A stretch of 60,040 bases of DNA from CAYOWK01 sp964407665 (GCA_964407665.1 CAYOWK010000025.1:1-60040), one strand, 5' to 3'; positions 7,705 through 16,755 are shown, counted from the first letter of the stretch. Notes: generated by a model not told the origin, from the sequence alone. Program-made: numbers and translations.

Positions 7705-8550
7705 CTACAGCCCGCTGAAGGTATCGCAGGCGGCCGGGTCGCCGCTGTCAAAGCCACGCTTGAGCCATTCGACCCGCTGGGCGGCCGAGCCGTGCGTGAA
7801 GCTCTCCGGATTGACGCGACCGCCGCCGCGTTTCTGGAGGTTGTCGTCGCCGATGGCGTTGGCGGTCTTCATGCCTTCCTCGAGGTCGCCCGGCTCGAGC
7901 GCCACGGCGCCGCCGGAAACCGACGCTGCGTTCTTCGCCCACATGCCGGCGTAGCAGTCCGCCTGCAGTTCGAGGGCGACCGAGTACTGGTTGGCCTCGG
8001 CCTTGCCGCTTGCGCGCTGCTGGGCCTCGCGGACCTGTTGCGAGGCGCCGGTCAGCGTCTGGACGTGGTGGCCGTATTCGTGGGCGATGACGTAGGCCTT
8101 GGCAAAGTCAGCCTGCGAGCCGCCCAGCTGCTCCATCTGGCTCCAGAAGGAGAGGTCGAGGTAAACGGTCTGGTCCGCCGGGCAGTAGAAGGGGCCCATG
8201 GCCGCCTGGCCGAAGCCGCACTGCGTGCCCGTGCCCTCTGTATAGAGCACGACGTTGGGCTGGGTGTAGCCTTGAAGCTTCGTGGTCCAGACATCGTTGA
8301 TATTCGTCCCGATGATATCGACGAACTGTCCTGCCGCGTCTTCGGGCGAGCCGACCTGGCCGCGCTCCTGCGTGCCGGCCCCGCCGAACTGGCTGGCGAT
8401 CTGGGTGGTGGTGGACGGGTCGATGCCAAAAAAGAAATAGCCGACGAGGGCGATGACGGCGACGCCAATGCCGCCTCCGGCCGCTGCGCCCGGTCCCAGT
8501 CCCCTGCGGTCTTCAACACCGCCGCCGCGCCGTCCGCCCTGCCAACGCAT
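7705..8550 (-). CDS. YpfJ-type putative neutral zinc metallopeptidase
   Basis: A 281-residue membrane-anchored peptidase. A Gly/Arg-rich cytosolic tail (residues 1-27) is followed by one membrane helix (about 28-43) and the catalytic domain. The zinc site is HEYGHH (157-162), with a second acidic motif, ELQADCYAG, near residue 192. FYCPADQTVYLDLSF is also family-typical. The family's length is near 280-300. The physiological substrate is unknown. Its 5' end is divergent from the M3 peptidase gene across 219 bp. Confidence 0.92.
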   Translation of the reverse strand: MRWQGGRRGGGVEDRRGLGPGAAAGGGIGVAVIALVGYFFFGIDPSTTTQIASQFGGAGTQERGQVGSPEDAAGQFVDIIGTNINDVWTTKLQGYTQPNVVLYTEGTGTQCGFGQAAMGPFYCPADQTVYLDLSFWSQMEQLGGSQADFAKAYVIAHEYGHHVQTLTGASQQVREAQQRASGKAEANQYSVALELQADCYAGMWAKNAASVSGGAVALEPGDLEEGMKTANAIGDDNLQKRGGGRVNPESFTHGSAAQRVEWLKRGFDSGDPAACDTFSGL

Positions 8551-8741
8551 GATGCCGTCTCCCGCTGAACCGGTTGTCCGGTCTGAATCCCGGACGATGT
8601 TGAGGACAATCGCGCCGGGGGCAAGTGGTTCCGCTTCGTGGCGAGCAGAAGCTGTTGAGGAGCTGGCGCCCGTACCGAAGGCGGGGCGCGGAAACCCGGC
8701 AGTCTCTCATTGTGTCCTGCCTCGGGTTCTGGTTTGTTTCC

Positions 8742-8758
8742 GCATCGAAATTCGATGC
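8742..8758. promoter_or_regulatory. Perfect 8-1-8 palindrome just upstream of the M3 peptidase gene
   Basis: GCATCGAA and TTCGATGC flank a single A at 8750. The palindrome ends 11 nt before the ATG at 8770 and immediately before the AAGGA ribosome-binding site, so it could be an operator or an RNA hairpin limiting translation. No regulator gene is adjacent. Confidence 0.4.
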
Positions 8759-8769
8759 AAGGATAGAGC

Positions 8770-10716
8770 ATGACCGGGTTCAGAGGCTGGGTTGCGGGCG
8801 TTTCGCTGATTGCGCTGGCGGCAGCGGCGGGTTGTGCAACCTCGCCCGCGGCTCCGCCGGCCGAGCCTGTGGCTGTGGCGACCTCTCCGGCTCCCCCGAG
8901 TGTTCCGGCGGCTGCGCCCAGCGTTGAGACCGTGAAGTACGAATGGGACCTCACCGATCTATACGCCACCAAGGCGGACTGGGAGGCCGCTTTGGCCAAG
9001 GTCATGGCCGACGCCAAGGGACTCGAGCGATACAAGGGCACGCTGGGCAAGAGCGCGACCTCGCTTGAGACGGCGCTGAAGGCCAGCTCCGCCGTGATGA
9101 AGGACGCCCTGCGGGTCTATCTGTTTGCCTCGCTGTCCTACGATCAGGATCAGAGGGTCGCGGACACCCAAGCCATGAACGGTCAGGCCCAACAGCTGTT
9201 TCAGGTCTATTCCGAGGCAACGTCGTGGATGTCGCCGGAACTCGTCGCTGCGGGCGAGAAGAAGATCATGGGCTACCTGAAGTCCAACAAGGAGCTGGCG
9301 CCCTTCACCTTCATGCTGACCGATACCTTCCGGCAGGCGCCGCACGTGCTGGACGAGAAGGGTGAGAGCATCCTGGCCAGCGCCGGGCTCGCACTTGGGC
9401 AGCCTCAGGAAATCTACCAGCTCTACGCCAACGCGAGCATTCCGTGGCCGACGGTGAAACTGAGCACGGGCGAAGAGGTGAAGCTCAACCAGGCGGGCTA
9501 TTCGCTCCACCGCGCAGCGCCCAACCGCGAGGACCGCAAGCTGGTGTTCGACACGTTCTGGGCGGCGTGGAAGCAGTACGAGAACGGCATGGGCGCGACG
9601 CTGAACGCGCAGGTGCTGGGCACGGTCTTCCAGGCCAAGGCTCGCAATTACGACAGCGCCGTGCAGCAGGCCATGTTCGACGATGCGCTGCCGCCGGAAA
9701 TCTACACGCAGCTCGTGACGCAGGTGAACGGAGCGCTGCCGGCTTTCCATCGGTACCTGAAGCTGCGCGGCAAGATGCTGGGCGTCACGGACCTTCGCTA
9801 TTACGACATCTACCCGCCGCTGATCGAGGCCGACATGGGCGTCTTCGATCTCAAGCGGTCGGAGGAGATCACGTTCGCTGCGCTGGCGCCGTTCGGCGAG
9901 GAATATCTCGGCCTGTTCCGCGAGGGGCTGTCGAAGAAGTGGATGCACTCGCATCCGCAGGAGGGCAAGCGCAGCGGCGCGTACGTCAACGGCGCCGCCT
10001 ATGACGTGCATCCCTACGTGCTGCTGAACCACAATGAGGACTACGAAAGCGCTTCGACGTTCGCGCATGAGTGGGGCCACGCCGTCCACACCATGCTGGC
10101 GAATCGCGCGCAGCCCTTTGAGACGGCGGACTACTCGACCTTCACCGCCGAGATGGCGTCGACGATCAACGAGATCCTGCTGCAGGAATACATGATCGCC
10201 AACGCCAAGACGAAGGACGAGAAGCTCTTCTATCTCGGCCAGGCGCTTGAGCAGGCGCGCGGCACGTTCTTCCGGCAGACCATGTTCGGTGAGTTCGAGC
10301 TGGCGATCCACGAGGCGGCCGAGCGCGGCGAGCCGCTGACCGGCCAGAAGATGACCGAGATGTATGGCGCTCTGCTGCGCAAGTATCACGGCGAAGCCGA
10401 AGGCGTGATGAAGATCGATGACGTCTACACGACCGAGTGGGCGTTCATTCCGCACTTCTACATGGGCTTCTACGTGTACCAGTACGCAACCTCGATCTCG
10501 GGCGCGACGTGGTTTGCCGAACAGTTCCTGGCGGGCGACACCAAGGTGCGGGACAACTTCATCAACGTGCTGAAGGCGGGCGGTTCAAAGCATCCGCACG
10601 ACATCCTGCGCGACGAGGCCGGTCTCGATCTGACCAAGCCCGACGCCTACCAGGCCGTCGTGCGGCGCATGAACTCGATCATGGACCGCATCGATGCGGT
10701 GCTGGCTGAGGGGTAG
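8770..10716 (+). CDS. M3-family oligoendopeptidase F-like lipoprotein
   Basis: A 648-residue oligopeptidase of the PepF type. A lipoprotein signal peptide ends in the lipobox AAAAGC (Cys21-22 region), followed by an Ala/Pro linker and the M3 fold. The zinc motif is HEWGH at residues 433-437 in TFAHEWGHAVHTM, with the third ligand likely in the FTAEMASTINE Glu. M3 peptidases are often cytosolic; the export signal implies peptide degradation in the periplasm. The ribosome-binding site AAGGA and a palindrome lie just upstream. Its stop is 11 bp from the convergent AIM24 gene. Confidence 0.93.
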   Translation: MTGFRGWVAGVSLIALAAAAGCATSPAAPPAEPVAVATSPAPPSVPAAAPSVETVKYEWDLTDLYATKADWEAALAKVMADAKGLERYKGTLGKSATSLETALKASSAVMKDALRVYLFASLSYDQDQRVADTQAMNGQAQQLFQVYSEATSWMSPELVAAGEKKIMGYLKSNKELAPFTFMLTDTFRQAPHVLDEKGESILASAGLALGQPQEIYQLYANASIPWPTVKLSTGEEVKLNQAGYSLHRAAPNREDRKLVFDTFWAAWKQYENGMGATLNAQVLGTVFQAKARNYDSAVQQAMFDDALPPEIYTQLVTQVNGALPAFHRYLKLRGKMLGVTDLRYYDIYPPLIEADMGVFDLKRSEEITFAALAPFGEEYLGLFREGLSKKWMHSHPQEGKRSGAYVNGAAYDVHPYVLLNHNEDYESASTFAHEWGHAVHTMLANRAQPFETADYSTFTAEMASTINEILLQEYMIANAKTKDEKLFYLGQALEQARGTFFRQTMFGEFELAIHEAAERGEPLTGQKMTEMYGALLRKYHGEAEGVMKIDDVYTTEWAFIPHFYMGFYVYQYATSISGATWFAEQFLAGDTKVRDNFINVLKAGGSKHPHDILRDEAGLDLTKPDAYQAVVRRMNSIMDRIDAVLAEG

Positions 10717-10732
10717 GGGCAAGCCCCCTACC
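10712..10732. terminator. Hairpin covering the stop codons of two convergent genes
   Basis: GGTAGGGG (10712-10719) and CCCCTACC (10725-10732) form an 8-bp stem with loop CAAGC. It includes the stop codons of both the M3 peptidase gene and the AIM24 gene. No T-run follows, so termination is only a guess. Confidence 0.4.
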
Positions 10733-11579
10733 TGTTGCCCTGGATGATGTCGCCGATGCCGCCAAGGACGGAGCCCTCGCCCCGGCTGCCGCCGCCGCCC
10801 ATTGCCGATTGCATCATGCGGCCGGCGAGGCGGGCGAACGGCAGGGACTGGATCCAGACGTGGCCGGGGCCGGTCAGCTTCGCGAAGAAGGCGCCTTCGC
10901 CGCCGAACAGCATGGTCTTCACGCCGCCTGCCGCCATGATGTCCATGTCGACCGTGTCGGTGAAGGCGGCCACACAGCCCGTATCGACGTGGATTTCCTC
11001 GCCCGCGGCTAGTTCACGCTCGATGACCGTGCCGCCCATCTGCACGAAGACCCAGCCATCGCCCTCAAGCTTCTGCATGATGAAGCCCTCGCCGCCGAAC
11101 AGGCCGGTCATGATGCGCTTCTGGAGGTGGATGCCGATCGAGACGCCCTTGGCGGCGGCCAGGAACGAATCTTTCTGGCAGATGAGGCGGCCTGAATAGT
11201 CCGACAGCTTGAGGGGCAGGATCACTCCGGGGACGGGCGCGCCGAAGGCGACGCGCGCCTTGCCTGATCCCTGGTGGGTGAAGACGGTCGTGAACAGGCT
11301 TTCGCCGGTCAGCAGGCGCTTGCCGGCGCCGGCCAGCATGCCCATCAGCTTGTTGCCGCCGCCCGAAGGCTGGGAGCCGTCGCCGAACACGGTGGTCATG
11401 GAGACCGGTGCGTCCTTCCAGACCATCGCGCCGGCTTCGGCAATGGCGCTCTCGCCGGGATCAAGCTCGATCTCGACGAACTGCAGTTCCTGGCCCTTGA
11501 TCTCGAAGTCGATGTCGTCGGCGACGCCGGACTTGCGGGTGTGGCCCTTGGAGATGGGCGGGACGGATGACCAGGTCAT
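10728..11579 (-). CDS. TIGR00266/AIM24 family protein
   Basis: A 283-residue protein of the AIM24 superfamily, built of beta-helix-like repeats. Evidence is DIDFEIKGQELQFVEIELDPGESAIAEAGAMV near the N-terminus, the repeated Gly-rich turns (FGGEGFIMQKLEGDG, FGGEGAFFAKLTGPG), and the Gly-rich C-terminus MGGGGSRGEGS. The function is unknown. The frame is open far upstream, but the ATG at 11579 fits the family start and leaves an 82-bp divergent gap to the DUF2156 gene. Confidence 0.88.
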   Translation of the reverse strand: MTWSSVPPISKGHTRKSGVADDIDFEIKGQELQFVEIELDPGESAIAEAGAMVWKDAPVSMTTVFGDGSQPSGGGNKLMGMLAGAGKRLLTGESLFTTVFTHQGSGKARVAFGAPVPGVILPLKLSDYSGRLICQKDSFLAAAKGVSIGIHLQKRIMTGLFGGEGFIMQKLEGDGWVFVQMGGTVIERELAAGEEIHVDTGCVAAFTDTVDMDIMAAGGVKTMLFGGEGAFFAKLTGPGHVWIQSLPFARLAGRMMQSAMGGGGSRGEGSVLGGIGDIIQGNR

Positions 11580-11661
11580 GAGGGGGCTCCCGAAGACGGT
11601 TGAACTGGAGTACGGATCGCGCACGATTAGCCGACAGACAGCCGTGGGCAAAGGGGTGCGA

Positions 11662-13290
11662 ATGTCGGTGTCCAGGCCGGATTCCGGAAATCGGACCGAG
11701 GCGATCCGTGTGCTTGCCCCGCCCGTTGCAGCCGCAGCCCTGTTTCTCGGCGGGGCAGTCATGCTCCTGTCGACGGCGACGCCGCAGCTGGCGGGACGGT
11801 TGCAGATCGTCTCGGAATTCGCGCCGCTGGCTGCGATTGAACTGTCCCACTTCCTCGAATCGCTTGTTGCGACACTGCTGATTTTTCTGTCGCTGGGAAT
11901 CTGGCGGCGGCTGAACGAGGCGAGGCGCGCAGCCATGGCGCTGTGCGTGGCCGCCGCGCCTCTCTCGCTGTTCAAGGGAGGGCTCTGGGAGGAGTCCGTC
12001 TTCCTGCTGCTGCTGGCGCTTCTGCTGTGGCGCACGAAATCGGCCTACTACCGCAGGTCGAAACTGTCGGCGGTCCGTCCTGGCGCATGGTGGCTGGCCG
12101 CGGCCGCTACTGCGATAGGCGTTGCGATCTGGGCGGGGTTTGCGGCGTACGAACAGGTTCCTTACAGCAGCGACCTCTGGTGGACATTTCTGGTGGACGG
12201 AGACGTCTCGCGATTCCTGCGGGCGATAACGGGCATCGCGCTGCTTGTGATGGTGCTGAGCGTCTGGCGGCTGGCGGGGGCGCTGCATCCGGGGCATGCG
12301 GGCGAGGCGGAGGTGGGGAGGGCGCTGGCGATCGTGGCGTCTGCGGCGCGGCGGAGCCCGGAGGCCTGGCTGGCGGCGACGGGCGACAAGTCCTTCCTGT
12401 TCAACGCAGCTGGCGACGGGTTCGTGATGTACGCGCCCAGCGGCGATGCGTGGATCGCGATGGGACCGCCCGTGGGCGCCGGAAGCCGCGACCTGATCTG
12501 GACGTTTCGCGAAGAGGCGGATGTGGCGAACGCGTGGCCCGCCTTCTATGCGCTGCCGCCCGGTGTCCTGCCGGACATGCTGGATGCCGGATATGTCGCC
12601 CAGAAGGTCGGGGAGACAGCGCTGGTGGACCTTGCCTCGTTCTCGCTGGAGGGAGCGGCGCGGGCGAAGTTGCGAAACGCGCGCTCGCGTGCATCCCGCG
12701 AGGGGCTGGTGTTCTCGCTCGAGCGTGTGGAGGCGAACAGTCCGGTTATGGCGGAAATGGGAGCCGTTTCTGCCGCCTGGCTGGCCGGCCACAAGGGCGC
12801 CGAGAAGCGGTTCAGCCTCGGCCGGTTCGATGCGGCTTATCTGGCGCCTTTCCCCATCGGGCTGTTTCGCAAGGACGGCAGGGTTGCAGCCTTTGTCAGC
12901 CTCTGGCCCGGCGAAGCCGGCGGCGATATCGCGGTCGACCTGATGCGCGCTCACCCGGATGCGCCGCGCATCACGATGGAGGCGCTCTTCGTCGAGGTGA
13001 TGCTGTGGGCGAAGGCGGAAGGGTTCAGCCGGTTTGATCTCGGCATGGCGCCGCTTGCCGGTCTGGAGGACCGGCGCTTCGCGCCGCTGCTGTCGCGGAT
13101 CGGGGCGCTGGTGTATCGCCATGCGGGACTGATCTACGGGTTCGACGGCTTGCGCGCGTTCAAGGACAAGTTCGATCCGGTCTGGGAGGGGCGCTACCTT
13201 GCGGCACCGGGAGCATGGAGGTTGTCGGCGGCGCTGTGGCGCACGGCGCTGCTGACCAGCGGCGGGCTGCGCGGTATCCTCAAGGGGTAG
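11662..13290 (+). CDS. DUF2156 phosphatidylglycerol lysyltransferase-like membrane protein
   Basis: A 542-residue protein. The N-terminal half holds about six hydrophobic segments (residues 15-220). The C-terminal half is the aminoacyl-PG-synthase/DUF2156 catalytic fold, with FNAAGDGFVMYAPSGDAWIAMGPPVG, KLRNARSRASREGLVFSLE and RFDLGMAPLAGLEDR. It resembles MprF, which transfers lysine or alanine from tRNA to phosphatidylglycerol, but it is shorter in the membrane part than the usual 14 helices. Start: ATG at 11662 with AAGGGG 6 nt upstream. It is divergent from the AIM24 gene. The substrate is not readable from sequence. Confidence 0.8.
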   Translation: MSVSRPDSGNRTEAIRVLAPPVAAAALFLGGAVMLLSTATPQLAGRLQIVSEFAPLAAIELSHFLESLVATLLIFLSLGIWRRLNEARRAAMALCVAAAPLSLFKGGLWEESVFLLLLALLLWRTKSAYYRRSKLSAVRPGAWWLAAAATAIGVAIWAGFAAYEQVPYSSDLWWTFLVDGDVSRFLRAITGIALLVMVLSVWRLAGALHPGHAGEAEVGRALAIVASAARRSPEAWLAATGDKSFLFNAAGDGFVMYAPSGDAWIAMGPPVGAGSRDLIWTFREEADVANAWPAFYALPPGVLPDMLDAGYVAQKVGETALVDLASFSLEGAARAKLRNARSRASREGLVFSLERVEANSPVMAEMGAVSAAWLAGHKGAEKRFSLGRFDAAYLAPFPIGLFRKDGRVAAFVSLWPGEAGGDIAVDLMRAHPDAPRITMEALFVEVMLWAKAEGFSRFDLGMAPLAGLEDRRFAPLLSRIGALVYRHAGLIYGFDGLRAFKDKFDPVWEGRYLAAPGAWRLSAALWRTALLTSGGLRGILKG

Positions 13291-13359
13291 TGTCGGATTT
13301 CCGGCGATCGTGGAGTTGCAGCCCGTGCATGTTGGCGCAGGGCAGTCAGGGAGCGCAGC

Positions 13360-14259
13360 ATGAACCATCCGATCCACGTCGGTGTCGGCGGCTGGTCGTT
13401 CGATCCGTGGGACGAGACGTTCTATCCGGCCGGTCTGCCGAAGAGCCGACAGCTCGATTACATGACGCGCAAGATGACGGCGGTGGAGGTGAACGCCACC
13501 TACTACTCGTCGTTCAAGCCGGACACGGCTGCGATGTGGCGCGAGGCCTCTCCGGACGATTTCCGGTTCGCGCTCAAGGCGCACCGCTTCTGCATGGTCC
13601 GCAAGACGCGCGAGGACATGGCGAAGTCGATCGGCATGTTCCTCGGACAGGGCATCGTGGAACTGAAGGAGAAGCTGGGCCCGATCAACTGGCAGTTCCC
13701 GCCGACGCGGGCGTTCGACCCGGCGCACATGGGACTGTTCCTGTCGCTGCTGCCGAAAGAGGCAGACGGGCTCGAGCTTCGTCACGCTGTGGAGGTGCGC
13801 CATCCCACGTTTGACGATCCGGCTTTTCTCGATCTCCTGTCGACGCATGGCGTGACGGTTGTCTATGCGGAAGACGACGTGTTTCCGCTCATCCGGCATG
13901 AGGGCGGGGCGTTCGCGATGGCGCGATTGATGCGCTCGCAACCGGACGAGGCCAATGGATACGGCGCCGCCGATATCGATCGGTTCGCGAAGCAGTTTGC
14001 GAAGTGGTCGAAGACGCAGGAGGTGTTTGCCTTCTTCATCTCTGGCGCGAAGGAGCGCAATCCGGCGGCTGCGATGGCCCTGCAGGAGAAGCTGGGTCTG
14101 ACGCCGGCGTCTGCCGCCGACGCTGACGGGCTTGTTCGCAGGAAGGCGGCTGTGAAGGCTCCGGCATCGAAGACAGCAGCCTTGAAGAAGGGTCCGGCGA
14201 AGAAGCCGCCAGCGAAGAAGGCCGTTTCGGCGAAGAAGGCAGTTTCGAAGAAGGCATAG
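13360..14259 (+). CDS. DUF72 protein with Lys/Ala-rich C-terminal tail
   Basis: A 299-residue DUF72 (TIM-barrel-like) protein. Family landmarks are VGVGGWSFDPWDETFYP at the start, the VEVNATYYSSFKP segment, FRFALKAHRF, and VEVRHPTF with a YAEDD stretch. The function of DUF72 is unknown. After residue about 262 comes an unusual tail made of AK/PAKK repeats (KAPASKTAALKKG, AKKPPAKKA, SAKKAVSKKA), resembling histone H1-like DNA-binding tails. The stop is 3 bp from the next ATG, so it forms an operon with the VOC gene. Confidence 0.85.
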   Translation: MNHPIHVGVGGWSFDPWDETFYPAGLPKSRQLDYMTRKMTAVEVNATYYSSFKPDTAAMWREASPDDFRFALKAHRFCMVRKTREDMAKSIGMFLGQGIVELKEKLGPINWQFPPTRAFDPAHMGLFLSLLPKEADGLELRHAVEVRHPTFDDPAFLDLLSTHGVTVVYAEDDVFPLIRHEGGAFAMARLMRSQPDEANGYGAADIDRFAKQFAKWSKTQEVFAFFISGAKERNPAAAMALQEKLGLTPASAADADGLVRRKAAVKAPASKTAALKKGPAKKPPAKKAVSAKKAVSKKA

Positions 14260-14262
14260 GCG

Positions 14263-14649
14263 ATGCGTCTCAATCAGGTGACTGTTCCGCTGGTCGAGTA
14301 TGACGCCAGTGTGCGGTTCTATCTTGCGCTCGGTCTGAAACTCATCGTGGACAGCCCGCCGCACTATGCGCGGTTCGAATGTCCCGATCATGATGGGGGC
14401 GAGCCCGCGACGTTTTCCATCGAGCAGGTGCACGGATATCCTGGCGGCGGCTGGCCGGAAGTGTTCTTCGAGGTTCGCGATATCGATGCCGAGGTTGTTC
14501 GCCTGCGCGAAGCCGGGCTGGCGGTGAGCGATGTGGTGGACCAGACGTGGCTGTGGCGTGAGGCGGAGCTGGTTGATCCGGCAGGAACGCGGATCAAGAT
14601 CTATGAGGCCGGGGCCAACCGCCGCTTTCCGCCATGGCGCGTCGATTGA
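14263..14649 (+). CDS. VOC/glyoxalase-family protein
   Basis: A 128-residue single-domain VOC protein. MRLNQVTVPLVEYDASVRFYLALGL gives the canonical first beta-alpha-beta, followed by FFEVRDIDAEVVRLREAGL and the closing LVDPAGTRIKIYEAG with the metal-ligand Glu near the end. The usual first His ligand is replaced by Asn/Gln (RLNQVT), so metal binding may be altered. It is cotranscribed with the DUF72 gene (3-bp gap). The substrate is unknown. Confidence 0.85.
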   Translation: MRLNQVTVPLVEYDASVRFYLALGLKLIVDSPPHYARFECPDHDGGEPATFSIEQVHGYPGGGWPEVFFEVRDIDAEVVRLREAGLAVSDVVDQTWLWREAELVDPAGTRIKIYEAGANRRFPPWRVD

Positions 14650-15227
14650 TTCGCCGGCTGGGCGCGGCTTCCCGTCGGGACCGGCGCTAACGCCGTCCGG
14701 GATGCTGTCGTCTGCCTCCCGATTGGGAGGACGGGGCGCGCGGAACGCGCCTTGTTGAGTACATTGCCAGCGCTGCCGCTGGCCGGTTGCGTGTTCCCAC
14801 GCGCCCCGTTTCGAACGTTTGTCCCGGCGGTTGGTGCGCACTTTTTAGTGCTCATCCCCGTCCCGGTTTCACGCGCATGGGCGCCGACGCCCATGGTCAC
14901 CCCCGGTTTAGATCAATTCCGGGGACAGGTGTTTCAGACCGCCGCTTGGGGCTGCCCGCTCGGGCTCGTCCTTCGAGACGCGCCCTTTCGGGCGCTCCTC
15001 AGGATGAGCCGTCGCGGGCGGCTTGAGCAGTGGTCGCCGCGCCGTCCGAGCGGCTGGCGCTTGATGGTTCGGTGGCCCCCAAACCCTCCCATGCCAGACG
15101 CGAGGGGGAGATTGCGGGATAAGGGTACCCGGTCGGATTGGACGGGTTGGGCCCAGCATATTCCGGTGCGCTATCCCCGACGCGCCACAGTCGCGATCCG
15201 GTTCAGTCTGCAGGTCCGCTGCGCGGC
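14650..15227. other. 578-bp intergenic region rich in small dyads
   Basis: No convincing gene. Two long open frames cross it, but their translations are low-complexity Pro/Arg/Ser and lack coding-like composition. It contains the hairpin CATGGGCG/CGCCCATG around CCGA (14876-14895) and the palindromic element at 14963-15010. The remainder is GC-rich and featureless to me. Confidence 0.6.
14963..15010. repeat. Alphaproteobacterial palindromic intergenic repeat
   Basis: GGCTCGTCCTTCGAGACGCG opens and GGCGCTCCTCAGGATGAGCC closes an imperfect inverted repeat with a GCGCCC-TTT-GGGCGC core. Elements of this form, CTCATCCTGAGGAG paired with CTCGTCCTTCGAGACG, are common between genes in alphaproteobacteria. 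This is from memory; copy number in this genome is not visible from the window. Confidence 0.65.
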
Positions 15228-16511
15228 CTAGCGCAAGGCTGTTCCGGACGGCGCGCCGCTGGTCGAGGCGATCTGGGTGTCGAACTTCTGGGGCAGCAGC
15301 GTCCACCACTGGGCTGCGCCATTCATGCGTTCGGCGCGGGCGCCGGCTTCGGAGCCGGAGCCGAAGAACACGTCGCCGCGCAGGGGGCCGCGGCGGATGG
15401 CGCCGCCGGTGTCCTGTGCAACCAGCAGGCGGCGGAACGCTGCGCCCTCGTGCGTGCCGTCCACGAAAATGAGCGCGCCGTAGGGGTGATAGGCAGGATC
15501 AACGGCGAGTGAGCCGAGCGGCGTGAGGGGGATGCCTGCGGCGCCCTTCGGTCCGGCAGTGGGGTCGGTGATCGTTTCCTCGTTGAAGAAGACGTAGGAG
15601 GGATCAGCGGCGAGCGCCTCCTGAGTGCGATGGGGGTTTGCGTCGAGCCATGTGCGGAAGGAAGACCAGCTGGCTGACGCCAGCTCGCCCATGTTTCTCA
15701 GGGCGCCGAGCGCGGATTTCCAGGAGTATCCGTTCTGGGCGGCAAACGCCGCGCGAGTCTCGCGGCCGTCCGGATAGCGGATGCGGCCTGAACCCTGAAC
15801 CTGAAGATTGTAAACGTCTGCAGGGTGCGCCCAGGCGATGACCTGGCCGGGCGCCGGCGTGATCGAGGAGCGTTTGGGGTAGGGCTCGACGCGGTCGCCG
15901 TTCAGCTTGCCGGTGAGGGCGCGCGGCGCGCCGCGCAGCGCGTCATCCTCGCGCGCGGCGGCGAAGGCGGAGATGTCGACCGTCACCATGTCGCCCGGCC
16001 GGCGCAGCAGGGGTTCGCTGTAGGGAGCCGCGGGCGCGGGGCTGACCGGGATAACAGGTTCGTAATAGGCCGTGAGCCGGGTCTCGCCCGTACCGCCGAC
16101 CTGGGCGGGATAGAAGTAGGATTCGAAGAACCAGCGCTCCTGTCCGGGCGCGAGCGTTGCGGCGGCGTTGCAGGCTGTCGTCCAGTCGCCGCTGAGGGCG
16201 CCATAGCGTTCGCCATACTGGCCGCCCCGGAGCGGGGTATCAGGCGTCCGCAGACGATAGGTTTCGCACTGGCGTTTCAGGGCAGCGAGCGCAGGCGCCA
16301 GATCGGCCTCGTTCCAGCCCGGCACGCTGGAAAAGGCGGAGGCGGTCAGGGTGAAGGCGGGCGGAGCCGGCGGTTCGACGGCAGCCGGCTGGGCCGGCAG
16401 CTGCGGCGGCGTCCGTGTCGGCCCCGGGATGCTGGATGGGGAGGCCGCGCAACCTGCCGCGAACGCCAGCGCGGCGGCGGCGAGAGCATGGCGTTGTCTG
16501 AACACTGGCAT
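15228..16511 (-). CDS. mltA: Membrane-bound lytic murein transglycosylase A
   Basis: A 427-residue outer-membrane lipoprotein that cleaves peptidoglycan to 1,6-anhydromuropeptides. It has a signal peptide with lipobox FAAGC (Cys21), a Pro-rich linker, then the MltA domain. RLTAYYEPVIP, YNLQVQGSGRI and the C-terminal 3D domain VAQDTGGAIRRGPLRGDVFFG, which holds the catalytic Asp, are all present. The family's length is 360-430. Upstream, GTCCCG/CGGGAC (16545-16558) forms a short dyad near the likely promoter. Confidence 0.95.
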   Translation of the reverse strand: MPVFRQRHALAAAALAFAAGCAASPSSIPGPTRTPPQLPAQPAAVEPPAPPAFTLTASAFSSVPGWNEADLAPALAALKRQCETYRLRTPDTPLRGGQYGERYGALSGDWTTACNAAATLAPGQERWFFESYFYPAQVGGTGETRLTAYYEPVIPVSPAPAAPYSEPLLRRPGDMVTVDISAFAAAREDDALRGAPRALTGKLNGDRVEPYPKRSSITPAPGQVIAWAHPADVYNLQVQGSGRIRYPDGRETRAAFAAQNGYSWKSALGALRNMGELASASWSSFRTWLDANPHRTQEALAADPSYVFFNEETITDPTAGPKGAAGIPLTPLGSLAVDPAYHPYGALIFVDGTHEGAAFRRLLVAQDTGGAIRRGPLRGDVFFGSGSEAGARAERMNGAAQWWTLLPQKFDTQIASTSGAPSGTALR

Positions 16512-16755
16512 GACAGCCGCGCTCCTCTATTGTCTGTCGCCACCGTCCCGAGCGGGACAGTCATGCGCAAAGCCCGCCCGATCCGCAAGCGGGCCTATGC
16601 AGCCGTTCGCCTTAGGGCCGGGCCGTAGCGCCGCTGGCAAGCGAGGCAAATTGCGGTAGGTTTGCATCAGGGCGTCTGGTCTGGGCGTTAGTGGTTCCAT
16701 TGTCAGTGGCGTTGCGAGTTCCAAGATCAACTTAACGCAGAGCCGGGAGAGCCCC

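Noticed and set aside
11580..14841. A long minus-strand frame opposite the DUF2156, DUF72 and VOC genes
   Set aside because: It crosses three well-supported genes on the other strand and its product is Arg/His/Gln-rich with no domain.
14752..15231. A 159-codon plus-strand reading frame
   Set aside because: The translation is Pro/Arg/Ser-rich, crosses a palindromic intergenic repeat and overlaps the end of mltA; it has no domain or signal pattern.
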